Below are positions 34,355 to 42,160 of a stretch of 64,000 nucleotides of DNA, one piece after another. The stretch's first letter is position 1, and the number at the start of each line of letters is the position of its first letter. The translations under genes and the position numbers were made by a program. Where the stretch lies: positions 240,392 through 304,391 of the IMG/VR virus record IMGVR_UViG_3300032236_001850. One strand, 5' to 3'. Below the pieces are notes generated by a model, which saw only the letters and a program-made list of their open reading frames with translations, had not been told where the DNA came from and made no database searches. The stretch is from a virus.

Positions 34355-34801
34355 ATGTTTAAATTGCATAGAGTAATTAAAGAAATAGCACTATATAGAG
34401 AATTTACTAAACAGATAAAATCTGAGGAACTCAATTCACCTTCATGGAGTAGAAGAAATTTAAGAAGAGATTATTTGAATAGAATATACACTGTGGTAAA
34501 TCTACCACCTGAGGTTCTCCTGTCTAATGATCTACCAAAGGAAGCTAGACCTTCTTTCGTTCTTAATGAGATAAAACCAATAAACGATTATCTAAAATCT
34601 TTAAATCTAGAAGAAATACTGACACTTTGGATAGATCCAGTTAAAGGTACAAATGAGGAATCATATCTAGTTGTCTACCAGTTTGTTTTTAGAGAAATAA
34701 GTTGGTTATGGATATTTAGATTTATTATCGAGCTTGGTGTTATTGGGTTTGCCGTTATAAAATGGCCATGGATTTCTAATCTATTACACCTTCCATGGTA
34801 G
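34355..34801 (+). CDS. Hypothetical protein with C-terminal membrane segment
   Basis: 148 residues. Soluble basic N-terminal part (RRNLRRDYLNRI), then a hydrophobic stretch at ~122-143 (WIFRFIIELGVIGFAVIKW) likely to span the membrane. The next gene starts within its last codons (ATGGTAG overlap). TATAAAATAATAAA about 20 bases upstream may be a promoter variant. No family recognised. Confidence 0.6.
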   Translation: MFKLHRVIKEIALYREFTKQIKSEELNSPSWSRRNLRRDYLNRIYTVVNLPPEVLLSNDLPKEARPSFVLNEIKPINDYLKSLNLEEILTLWIDPVKGTNEESYLVVYQFVFREISWLWIFRFIIELGVIGFAVIKWPWISNLLHLPW

Positions 34802-35607
34802 AGGCAATAGAGAAGGCAAGACTTGAGATAAATGCCAAGCTAAAGTTTTTTGAAGATAATAAATTCAATTTTGATGAGCCCAGTCATGTTTATAGATATA
34901 ATGGAGTAAAGTTTGATTCTGTTACTACATATCTTAAAACATTTAAAACTCCGTTTGACAAGGAATATTGGTCCAAGAAGAAAGCTAGGGAGCAAGGAGT
35001 CGATCAATCCGTTATATTGAACGAATGGAAAAAGAAAGGAGATGTTGCTAATGATCTTGGAACAAGAGTACATAAATTTATAGAGGATTTCTGGAGTGGA
35101 TTAAATCCTGAATTACCGGAGGAGGGAACTGAATATAGAACAAGAGTTGATAAATTTTTGGATTTATATAACAGAAAATTCCATTCTCTCGTCCCTTTAA
35201 AATCTGAATTAAGAATATTTTCTAAGAAGTGGAGACTAGCAGGAACCATAGATCAACCATTTCTTTTTTGGGATTCTAAAAGAAATAGAGTACTCTTTAT
35301 ATTGGGTGATTGGAAAACGAATGGTGAATTTAAGGATGACAACCATCCTAAGGGAAAATACAAAAAGCTTCTTAGACCATTTACATTCCTTTATGAAAAT
35401 CACCATAATGAGTATTCCATTCAAATATCCCTTTATAGATTAATATTGGAAGAAGAATTGGGTATAGAAACAGAGAGCGGATTTTTGTGTCATATTGGAC
35501 CTGATGATGAGCCCAAAATATATCCTGCTAAAGATCTAAGAGAACCGTTAAAGGCATATTTGGATCAAAATAGATGTAATAATCTTGATATTTTTGATCT
35601 AGCATAG
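34795..35607 (+). CDS. PD-(D/E)XK nuclease, Cas4/RecB-like
   Basis: 270 residues. The RecB-family nuclease pattern is present in order: GTRVHKFIEDF (motif I helix, with H), SELRIFS...LAGTIDQPF (conserved Glu then the GxxD step), ILGDWKTNG (D-x-K), and QISLYRLILEEELG (Q-x-x-x-Y helix). These residues hold metal and cleave DNA in Cas4, RecB and lambda-type exonucleases. It probably acts on DNA ends in recombination or host-DNA breakdown. No iron-sulphur cysteines are visible. Confidence 0.78.
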   Translation: MVEAIEKARLEINAKLKFFEDNKFNFDEPSHVYRYNGVKFDSVTTYLKTFKTPFDKEYWSKKKAREQGVDQSVILNEWKKKGDVANDLGTRVHKFIEDFWSGLNPELPEEGTEYRTRVDKFLDLYNRKFHSLVPLKSELRIFSKKWRLAGTIDQPFLFWDSKRNRVLFILGDWKTNGEFKDDNHPKGKYKKLLRPFTFLYENHHNEYSIQISLYRLILEEELGIETESGFLCHIGPDDEPKIYPAKDLREPLKAYLDQNRCNNLDIFDLA

Positions 35608-35654
35608 AAACAAAAAATAAAAATCAACTAAAAATATAAAATATAAAAACTATT

Positions 35655-36182
35655 ATGTCAAAACAAGGTAAAAAATTAGAAAAAATTGAGGCTATAAATG
35701 ATGGCCCTGACGCATCATCAGCTGTTGATTTTAACGATACAGATTTTGTTAGTACTCTTGATGATGCTTTAATTAAAGAATTAAAAGAAAAGCTTGAGAA
35801 TAAAAAATCGGAAATCAGAACTAAAGTTTATGCTGTTTCTTGTACTAAAGAGATTTTCTCTCTATATAGCGACTTCATAAAAAATAAAGCTGAATGGGCT
35901 TCCACTGAAGCTCTTGGTATCATCCAAATCAACAAGGAGATTCAAAAAATTGAGAAAGACGGAATAAAAGATAATGTTATCTTTTTAGGAGCTCTTCCTC
36001 TTGAGGCTAGTCACTATTTCATATCTAAATCTAAAGGTATAGGAGTTGATAGTGCAACTGAATTTATTACACTTTATAAAGCTTTTGATCAGGCACTTTC
36101 TGATGCTAAGAAAGATGCAACAGAGGTTAAGGAGATTGAATCTCAGCTTAATGCAGCAATGCAAGGTGTATCATTGGGATAA
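35655..36182 (+). CDS. Hypothetical helical protein
   Basis: 175 residues, highly charged and helical, with no recognised domain, membrane segment or signal peptide. Followed by a strong terminator at 36203, so it ends the unit. An AT-rich stretch (ATATAAAATATAAAAA) upstream could start transcription. Confidence 0.6.
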   Translation: MSKQGKKLEKIEAINDGPDASSAVDFNDTDFVSTLDDALIKELKEKLENKKSEIRTKVYAVSCTKEIFSLYSDFIKNKAEWASTEALGIIQINKEIQKIEKDGIKDNVIFLGALPLEASHYFISKSKGIGVDSATEFITLYKAFDQALSDAKKDATEVKEIESQLNAAMQGVSLG

Positions 36183-36202
36183 TAACAACACATACAAAAA
36201 AT

Positions 36203-36228
36203 AAAGCTAGGTTATCCTAGCTTTTTTT
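36203..36228 (+). terminator. Rho-independent terminator
   Basis: 9-bp stem AAAGCTAGG / CCTAGCTTT, loop TTAT, T tract. Confidence 0.86.
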
Positions 36229-36243
36229 GTGATTATTTTTTTG

Positions 36244-36251
36244 GATATATA
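36244..36251 (+). promoter_or_regulatory. Putative late promoter box GATATATA
   Basis: TTGGATATATAAAAAATAAA follows the terminator and lies 26 bases before the ATG at 36278. Confidence 0.65.
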
Positions 36252-36277
36252 AAAAATAAACATTTAAACTTGTGAAG

Positions 36278-36553
36278 ATGAACAAATTTTTAAACGAAAA
36301 CGGAAACAAAATAATTATAGGACTTCTGATTCTGATATTTTTTAAGTCGTGTTTTAATGGCAGTGACATTAAATCAATAAGAAAGGAATTATCAAAAGTT
36401 GAATCTAAGGTTGATACATTAGCTACAAAAAAAGATATCACAATAGAGGGTCTTAGAGTTGAAAAAAGAATGATACAGTCCACTGACAGAAAAATACTTG
36501 ATGTTAATAGACAAAGCGAGATTGACAAGGAAATATCTAGATTAAATAAATAA
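36278..36553 (+). CDS. Small membrane-anchored or lipoprotein-like protein
   Basis: ATG at 36278 preferred over GTG 36272. 91 residues: short polar start, hydrophobic segment IIIGLLILIFFKSC at ~12-25, then a charged coiled-coil-like tail. The Cys after the hydrophobic run is suggestive of a lipobox, but Phe at -3 is atypical. It is followed by a gene for a multi-span membrane protein, and the two may act together. A spanin role was considered; evidence is weak. Confidence 0.6.
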   Translation: MNKFLNENGNKIIIGLLILIFFKSCFNGSDIKSIRKELSKVESKVDTLATKKDITIEGLRVEKRMIQSTDRKILDVNRQSEIDKEISRLNK

Positions 36554-36556
36554 TTG

Positions 36557-37162
36557 ATGGAAAATAGGAGCAAACTGGTTAGAGGATTTGTTATAACTAC
36601 ATTTGTACTTTTATATCTGATTGTTTCCATCATTTCAACAATACATGTTATAGATTTCTTTAAATTGTCAAATCCTGAATGGCTTGCTATATCATTAGCA
36701 TTGGCATTTGAGGTTGGTGCTGCTGCATCATTAGCTTCTTTGGTTGTTTTACATAAGATGAACAAATTTATAGTTTGGAGTCTTTTTATATTATTAACAT
36801 TGGTACAAGCGATGGGTAATACATACTACGCTTATTCACATCTTGCCAATTTTAATAAATGGATAGAACTATTTGGTCTTGTTGATGAGGATGTAATCTA
36901 TCAGAAAAGAATACTTTCTATAATAAGCGGTGCAATATTACCATTGGTTTCTTTGGGTTTTATTAAATCCCTTGTCGATTACATAAGACCGGAAGAACAA
37001 ATGGAAAATCAAATTGAGAATAGCGAACCTGAAGTTTTGGAAGATTCCCACAAGATAGAAGATATCGTGGATATAGAAAATCCACAGGAGAAAAAGATTA
37101 CACCACTGAGAGATATGGTTTACACAGAAGCTCCACATATAGATCCAACTCTTCTTAGATAA
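36557..37162 (+). CDS. Multi-span membrane protein
   Basis: ATG at 36557 (a TTG lies 3 bases before). About 201 residues with four hydrophobic segments: ~10-30 (VITTFVLLYLIVSIIST), ~45-65 (LAISLALAFEVGAAASLASL), ~72-92 (FIVWSLFILLTLVQAMGN) and ~122-142 (LSIISGAILPLVSLGFIKSL), then an acidic cytoplasmic tail. No family is recognised. Possible roles are in lysis, superinfection exclusion or membrane remodelling; none is shown. Confidence 0.65.
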   Translation: MENRSKLVRGFVITTFVLLYLIVSIISTIHVIDFFKLSNPEWLAISLALAFEVGAAASLASLVVLHKMNKFIVWSLFILLTLVQAMGNTYYAYSHLANFNKWIELFGLVDEDVIYQKRILSIISGAILPLVSLGFIKSLVDYIRPEEQMENQIENSEPEVLEDSHKIEDIVDIENPQEKKITPLRDMVYTEAPHIDPTLLR

Positions 37163-37178
37163 AATAACAAATATAAAA

Positions 37179-37868
37179 GTGCAAAATTTAGAAACACCCA
37201 GCATTAACAATTACGACGGTGGATCCTCAGCAAGTCCTGGAGGCAACGAAATATTCGGTGGAAATTCTGGATTTCCCATAGGTCCTGGACAATACCCAAC
37301 AAACGGTGCTACTGGTTCTTTTAAAACAGAATATAAAAACATAGTAAATACTAGGGATCAATTTAAACTAATAGAGGCTACCTTTCAGAGGTTTAATGAA
37401 CCAGTGGGAGTAAAATTTATAAAAGAATCTTTTGATGTTGTCTATCAGTCTCAGGTTTTAGATTTTCTTGATGTTGCTGAATTTTTTCATCCACTGCAGG
37501 ATTTTTCAAATTATCAAAAGCAAACAATAATAATAAATCCAACAACATCATTCAATCTTGATTCTGGATCATTTACTGACACAAATGGAGAAATATCTAT
37601 GTTGATTGCAAGAGCTGAGTATCTACCAGAGGCTGCTAATAATGATAGAGTTTTATTATGGGACTATTTGGGTTCTCAGAGAAATTTAATGGGAGATTTT
37701 ATGGTTCTAACCGGAGCTATAAAAAAAGGATACAATTGGAAAGGATGGGATATAGATCCTTTCAGTAATTATGCACATAACGGATTAGCAAATAGTGCTA
37801 ACGGTGGATTTATATTTACCAATCCAACAAGTATGGTTGTAAAACTAACAATAATAACAGCAAACTAA
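37179..37868 (+). CDS. Hypothetical structural protein, paralogue of the next gene
   Basis: GTG start. 229 residues: a Gly/Ser/Asn-rich first 45 residues, then a beta-rich domain. The C-terminal half shares a pattern with the next protein: L-x-W-x-Y-x-G, then M-G-x-(F/L)-M-(V/I)-L-(T/S)-G-A, DGW-like WKGWDID, and a final NGGFIFTNPTSM-x-x-K-L-x-I. Probably a virion surface or fibre-associated protein by context; no known family. Confidence 0.58.
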   Translation: MQNLETPSINNYDGGSSASPGGNEIFGGNSGFPIGPGQYPTNGATGSFKTEYKNIVNTRDQFKLIEATFQRFNEPVGVKFIKESFDVVYQSQVLDFLDVAEFFHPLQDFSNYQKQTIIINPTTSFNLDSGSFTDTNGEISMLIARAEYLPEAANNDRVLLWDYLGSQRNLMGDFMVLTGAIKKGYNWKGWDIDPFSNYAHNGLANSANGGFIFTNPTSMVVKLTIITAN

Positions 37869-37869
37869 C

Positions 37870-38355
37870 ATGGCAACAAGACCAATAGCGTGTCCTTATG
37901 ACGCACCTGAAGGATTTAGATTTTATAGAGATAATCTAGTTTTAGATGATGGTACAAAATCATCTCCTCCTAAATATCTTTCTATGAAGGATCTTTTTAT
38001 TGGAGTTGATTCTTTTTCGAAAAGTAGGGTTTCTTTAAATCCTGGTGAATCTTTTCTGTTGAGTCAAAGTGACATTGGTGATGATATGGGCTATGTTTCT
38101 TTTATTGCAATAAAAGCAAAATTCCCGGACACTGTTGTTGAATCTAGGAAATATTTAACCTGGACATATAAGGGTCAAATGATGAATATGGGAGAGTTAA
38201 TGATTCTTTCTGGTGCTAAACAATATGCAACAGATTCATCATACGATGGATGGAATTTATCTAAACCTAATGAATACCTTAATAATGGCGGAATGATATT
38301 TAATAATCCACATACGGATTTTCAGATAAAATTAGAGATATTGATAGGTAGATAG
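37870..38355 (+). CDS. Hypothetical structural protein, paralogue of the preceding gene
   Basis: 161 residues, starting 1 base after the previous stop. Matches the preceding protein over the C-terminal ~100 residues (LTWTYKGQMMNMGELMILSG ... NNGGMIFNNPHTDFQIKLEI). It lacks the Gly/Ser-rich N-terminal arm, so the pair arose by tandem duplication with loss or gain of that arm. Confidence 0.58.
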   Translation: MATRPIACPYDAPEGFRFYRDNLVLDDGTKSSPPKYLSMKDLFIGVDSFSKSRVSLNPGESFLLSQSDIGDDMGYVSFIAIKAKFPDTVVESRKYLTWTYKGQMMNMGELMILSGAKQYATDSSYDGWNLSKPNEYLNNGGMIFNNPHTDFQIKLEILIGR

Positions 38356-38374
38356 CAAAATATTTTGTTTAGTA

Positions 38375-38382
38375 AATATATA
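38375..38382 (+). promoter_or_regulatory. Possible late promoter box (AATATATA variant)
   Basis: AATATATAGTAAAAAG, 33 bases before a stronger GATATATA at 38408. The pair may be tandem promoters for the 38438 gene. Confidence 0.4.
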
Positions 38383-38407
38383 GTAAAAAGTTTCTTGTCC
38401 TTGTATG

Positions 38408-38415
38408 GATATATA
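38408..38415 (+). promoter_or_regulatory. Putative late promoter box GATATATA
   Basis: ATGGATATATAATCAATAAA, 22 bases before the ATG at 38438. Confidence 0.65.
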
Positions 38416-38437
38416 ATCAATAAAAAAAAAGTAAACC

Positions 38438-41011
38438 ATGGACTTTATAAATCAAGTTAAAAAAGTAAAAGAATCAACAAAATCTCCTGAGGTGAAGGCT
38501 TTATGTGAAAGTTACCTTAGTGGTGGTACAGTTTCTAGAGAGAAATTAGTACTTTTGATTAGTGAGAATAACGCATCCGTGGAATCAGATAATACTGGAA
38601 ATAACATACAAAATCATATGGATTTAATAAAAAGAGAAGAGTCGGAGATCTCTAAAAAAGCTGCTGCTTCCCTAATGGAATCATGGGGAGGATTAGGAAA
38701 ATCTACAACAGGTAGTAATTCTGGATCTTATAACGGTAAACCGAATGAGACCAAAAATGATGAAAACTCTCTTTATGAAAGTATTAGTAGTTTAGAATCT
38801 TTAGATCCTGCTGCAAAATCATTTATTGAAACACAGAGTATCAAAAATCTTGGTGTTAGAGGTGCTATAGAGAAAATAAAAGAATCTTCAATATACACAT
38901 ATCCTAAAGCAAAAATGGTTTGCGAACAATATCAGTACCTTTTGGAAAACAAAGGCATTCCTGAATTTTCACTTATTCATAATTTTGTAAATGAACTTGC
39001 TTCATTTTCTTGGGATTCTTCAATAGCTCCTATTGCTGAGGAACTTAAGGAAAAAACTAAAAAATTATCTAGAGAAATAGAGGTTGCTAAAGTTTTAGAA
39101 TCTATTAAAGGAAGCGGAAGCTCTTCATTCTACTCTGAACTTTCTGATACCCTTAATACCTGGTTGGTTTCTGAGAGCAAATCTAATGGATTGTTAATTA
39201 GAAACATCTCTAAGTATTCATTTAACCCAGTAGTAAAAAATCTTATTAATTTCTTAAATATTCAAGAAAGTACAGATAGTAGAAAATTAGAGGTTCCTGT
39301 TAATGTACAAGGTGAATCTACGGTTTCTAAAGTTTATTCTCCCGTTCTTTTTGAAGGTGGAAGAACATTCTTCTTTATTGGCGGATGTATATTCGAAGCA
39401 ACTTCAAATTCATTAAGAAAGTTAGCAAAATCTGAGTATTCTGCTTTATCAGAAGGTTATTTAAGACTTTCTTTAACTACAATGAAACCACACGTTAAAA
39501 TAAACGAATCTGGTATTTCTGTTAAACTGGGTAACAAGATAGTTACTATGGTTGAAGAAAATGATAAAGTTTCTGTTTATCTTGGAAAAGATAAACTTAG
39601 ATTTGGTGACACAATAGGTTTAGCTAAGATCGTTGGTCTTGAATCCTCATCATATTTCGGAGTTAATGAATCTGAGGCTGTTGATGATATCATGACACTT
39701 TATACAAACTATTCAAATGTTGTTGAATTGGATTTCGCTAAATCGATAACTTCCAATGTTTATGAAGGACTTGCTATTAATCTTTTCAAATGGAATGGAC
39801 AAATTTATCTTCAGAAGATAAACGAGGCTATGAGAGAAAATTCACTTTATGAAGTTAATGGATCTCAAGCAGTTGCGATGGTTAAAAACTTTATGAGATA
39901 TGATATATCTGAGGGATTAACAGAATTCTTAGAAGGTGAATCTAGAATTAAATCAGTAATGATTAATGATAGAAACAAGGTTCTTGAAAATATTTCTAAG
40001 ATAGAAGGAGAAATCAATAAGGTTGAATCTCTTATGGAATCAAATCCATTATACAAAAACTCTAAGGAAATAAGAGTTGCTCATTCTATGTTGGAAAAAG
40101 AATTACAATCGCTTAAAACTAAATGGAATCAAATAAACATAGAAATCCAAAAAATTGAGGAAGATATAGAGCTTCAGCCAAATCCGGATTTATTTGAGGA
40201 TCAAAAATTCAATATTGGTTCTTTTGTGAAAGTTAAAGAATCTGGGGAAACTGGTAAAGTTATCTCTATAGATGGATCATCGGGAAGATACACAGTTCTT
40301 TTAGACAGCGGTAAAACTGCTGATCATCAAATAAACGAGCTTGCTGATTTAGACGAGGCTTTAAACAAAGCTGCTGATGATAATGCAGAATCTGCTGAGG
40401 ATAACAATGATGATGCTGGAGAAGTTAAAGAATCAAACAACCTTAATAAATCTCAGCTTCCTATAGGAGAGCAAAAGAAAATGCTTAAAAAACTTGCAGG
40501 AATGCACGGATTCTCAAAAGCACCTGGTGCTAATAACGAGAAAATAGATATGGACGGTGATTCATTACATGGATACAACAGAACAATGAACGAGGGTAAA
40601 GCTGATCTTAAGAACGGAACACCTAAAACTAATTATTCTAAAGCTCCTGGTAACGATAAAAAAGCTCCCGCTTCAACTCCTAAAAATAAAACATTAGCAA
40701 GTGCTCCTAATAAAAAAGGAAATTCTAAGCTTACTAAAGGAACAACAGATCCTAATTTTTCTGATGCTCCTGGTGATGATGTATTAGGCAAAGGTAAAAA
40801 TGCAAATCCAAAAAAGAGTTTAGCTGTTGCTCCTGGTGATGGTGCTAGAATAAAAGCTAAAGAATACGGTAAGGATAAACTTAGAGAAGCACCAGATGAT
40901 AAAAACGGTGATTTAAGATTTGACGTTTCTGGAGTTAGAGATGAAAAAGAGTACAAAGCTGGATACAATCTTAAGGATCTTAAAGAATCTGAAGAAGTAA
41001 AAAAAAACTAA
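38438..41011 (+). CDS. Large virion-associated protein of unknown role, possible -1 frameshift extension to 41169
   Basis: 857 residues in the zero frame. The N-terminal ~200 are helical, ~280-480 mixed, ~591-635 look like a KOW/SH3-type barrel (FNIGSFVKVKESGETGKV), and ~685-830 are Lys/Gly/Pro-rich with repeated (S/F/V)-x-APG motifs. The gene ends A9-C-TAA. Slipping one base back on A_AAA_AAC (41002-41008) would add 53 codons up to the TAA at 41167, including another FAKAPTGKD motif like those upstream. So the gene either uses programmed frameshifting or has suffered a homopolymer error or mutation. Its driving by a late promoter suggests a virion or assembly protein. Confidence 0.65.
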   Translation: MDFINQVKKVKESTKSPEVKALCESYLSGGTVSREKLVLLISENNASVESDNTGNNIQNHMDLIKREESEISKKAAASLMESWGGLGKSTTGSNSGSYNGKPNETKNDENSLYESISSLESLDPAAKSFIETQSIKNLGVRGAIEKIKESSIYTYPKAKMVCEQYQYLLENKGIPEFSLIHNFVNELASFSWDSSIAPIAEELKEKTKKLSREIEVAKVLESIKGSGSSSFYSELSDTLNTWLVSESKSNGLLIRNISKYSFNPVVKNLINFLNIQESTDSRKLEVPVNVQGESTVSKVYSPVLFEGGRTFFFIGGCIFEATSNSLRKLAKSEYSALSEGYLRLSLTTMKPHVKINESGISVKLGNKIVTMVEENDKVSVYLGKDKLRFGDTIGLAKIVGLESSSYFGVNESEAVDDIMTLYTNYSNVVELDFAKSITSNVYEGLAINLFKWNGQIYLQKINEAMRENSLYEVNGSQAVAMVKNFMRYDISEGLTEFLEGESRIKSVMINDRNKVLENISKIEGEINKVESLMESNPLYKNSKEIRVAHSMLEKELQSLKTKWNQINIEIQKIEEDIELQPNPDLFEDQKFNIGSFVKVKESGETGKVISIDGSSGRYTVLLDSGKTADHQINELADLDEALNKAADDNAESAEDNNDDAGEVKESNNLNKSQLPIGEQKKMLKKLAGMHGFSKAPGANNEKIDMDGDSLHGYNRTMNEGKADLKNGTPKTNYSKAPGNDKKAPASTPKNKTLASAPNKKGNSKLTKGTTDPNFSDAPGDDVLGKGKNANPKKSLAVAPGDGARIKAKEYGKDKLREAPDDKNGDLRFDVSGVRDEKEYKAGYNLKDLKESEEVKKN

Positions 41012-41169
41012 GCCGCAACTTCTATTTCGCTCCTAAGGGCGAGAATCAGGATAAACCTGGACAACCATTCGTTCAATCGATGAAGGGAAAATTCGCTAAA
41101 GCACCCACGGGTAAGGACACCAATCCCAAGGATGAGGAGGAAGATGATTCAGGCGAAAAGAAACAATAA
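41002..41169 (+). other. Candidate -1 ribosomal frameshift site and extension frame
   Basis: A_AAA_AAC is in phase with the zero frame directly before its stop. The -1 frame stays open for 53 codons and continues the APG-type composition. A 6-bp stem UCGCUC/GGGCGA with loop CUAA lies ~19 bases downstream (41028-41043), further than usual. Confidence 0.5.
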
Positions 41170-41174
41170 TTTAT

Positions 41175-41208
41175 AAGAATGTAGTATTTTTTACTACATT
41201 CTTTTTTT
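41175..41208 (+). terminator. Rho-independent terminator
   Basis: Perfect 12-bp stem AAGAATGTAGTA / TACTACATTCTT, loop of five T, T tract. It lies just after the end of the -1 extension frame (41169), which fits that frame being the true gene end. Confidence 0.9.
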
Positions 41209-41273
41209 ATGAATGAAATCTTTTAGCATTTAGCAACTAAAATACTAAATACCCAAATATAACCCAAATATTA

Positions 41274-41633
41274 ATGGCAAAAGTTTATGTAAAGAATAGT
41301 GAACTCATGGCAGCAGTGATTGAATCAAAAAATGCTGGAAAATTGACACCCGAAACTATAGAGATGTTCAATCTTATGATTGAAGGTATATCTAAGAAGA
41401 TGTCATACAAAGATCCTGAGGATAAAGAGGATTGTATGGCTTTTGCCATGGAAGATCTTTGTAAATATTGGAATAGATTCAATCCAGAAAAATCAAATAA
41501 TCCATTTGCTTATTTTACTCAGATAGCAAAACACGGATTTGCTAAGGGATGGAAAAAATTACATCCACCAAAAAATCCAGTAACGATACCATTTAGTTAT
41601 ATTACTGGTGATGATAATTCATATAACGTATAG
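41274..41633 (+). CDS. Late-transcription sigma factor (T4 gp55-like)
   Basis: 119 residues. It aligns by eye with T4 gp55: VYVKNSELMAAVIESK (T4: YVNNKELLQAIIDWK), MIEGISKKMSYKDPEDKEDC (T4: IAEGLSKRF), and FNPEKSNNPFAYFTQIAKHGFAKGWKK (quoted in parts; T4: [23 protein letters not shown]), i.e. sigma region 2 for core binding and -10 recognition. T4 gp55 is 185 residues and ends in a clamp-binding tail; that tail is missing here, so coupling to replication may differ. It would direct host polymerase to the GATATATA boxes. Confidence 0.8.
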   Translation: MAKVYVKNSELMAAVIESKNAGKLTPETIEMFNLMIEGISKKMSYKDPEDKEDCMAFAMEDLCKYWNRFNPEKSNNPFAYFTQIAKHGFAKGWKKLHPPKNPVTIPFSYITGDDNSYNV

Positions 41634-41636
41634 ATT

Positions 41637-42122
41637 ATGACTGATATTAAAAAGATAAAACCTAACGGTGAATATAAATCTGGTAAATATGATCCAAAAA
41701 ATCCAGAAAAGTATATAGGCGATATCCATAATATCATATACAGATCATCATGGGAATATAGATTCTGTACATATTGTGACACTAATGAAGCAATATTAAA
41801 ATGGAGTTCTGAACCCGTGGTTATACCATATTATAATCCTCTTGATAAAAAAGACCATAATTATAATGTCGATTTCTATATTAAGGTTTTGAAAGAAGAT
41901 AATAGTGAGCAGGAATGGATCATAGAGATAAAACCTGAAAAACAAACGGTTAAACCTATAATGGAAGGGGTTGTAACGATGGCTAAATTGAAATCCTATA
42001 ATAGAAATATGCAAATATGGATAACAAATCAAGCTAAATTTAAAGCAGCCAAGGAATGGGCTGATAAAAGAGGATATAGATTTGGTGTTATCGATGAAAA
42101 CTTCCTATTCAAGAGCAGATAA
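41637..42122 (+). CDS. Head-completion nuclease (T4 gp4-like)
   Basis: 161 residues (T4 gp4: 150). Matches T4 gp4 in order: KYIGDIHNIIYRSSWEYRF (T4 KYRGDPKKITYRSNWE), ILKWSSEPVVIPYYNP, NYNVDFYIK, then EWIIEIKPEKQTVKP and the final AKEWADKRGYRFGVI. D in NVDFY and E-x-K in IEIKP make a PD-(D/E)XK/TnsA-like active site. In T4 this protein finishes DNA-filled heads before tail joining. It lies between the sigma factor and portal genes. Confidence 0.85.
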   Translation: MTDIKKIKPNGEYKSGKYDPKNPEKYIGDIHNIIYRSSWEYRFCTYCDTNEAILKWSSEPVVIPYYNPLDKKDHNYNVDFYIKVLKEDNSEQEWIIEIKPEKQTVKPIMEGVVTMAKLKSYNRNMQIWITNQAKFKAAKEWADKRGYRFGVIDENFLFKSR

Positions 42123-42132
42123 CAAAAATATC

Positions 42133-42140
42133 GATATATA
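42133..42140 (+). promoter_or_regulatory. Putative late promoter box GATATATA
   Basis: ATCGATATATACATATC, 20 bases before the first portal gene. Confidence 0.65.
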
Positions 42141-42160
42141 CATATCAAATAATAAATTAA

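Noticed and set aside
36278-36553. Spanin-like lipoprotein
   Set aside because: A Cys follows the hydrophobic run but the lipobox is poor and no partner spanin is evident; kept only as membrane-anchored protein.
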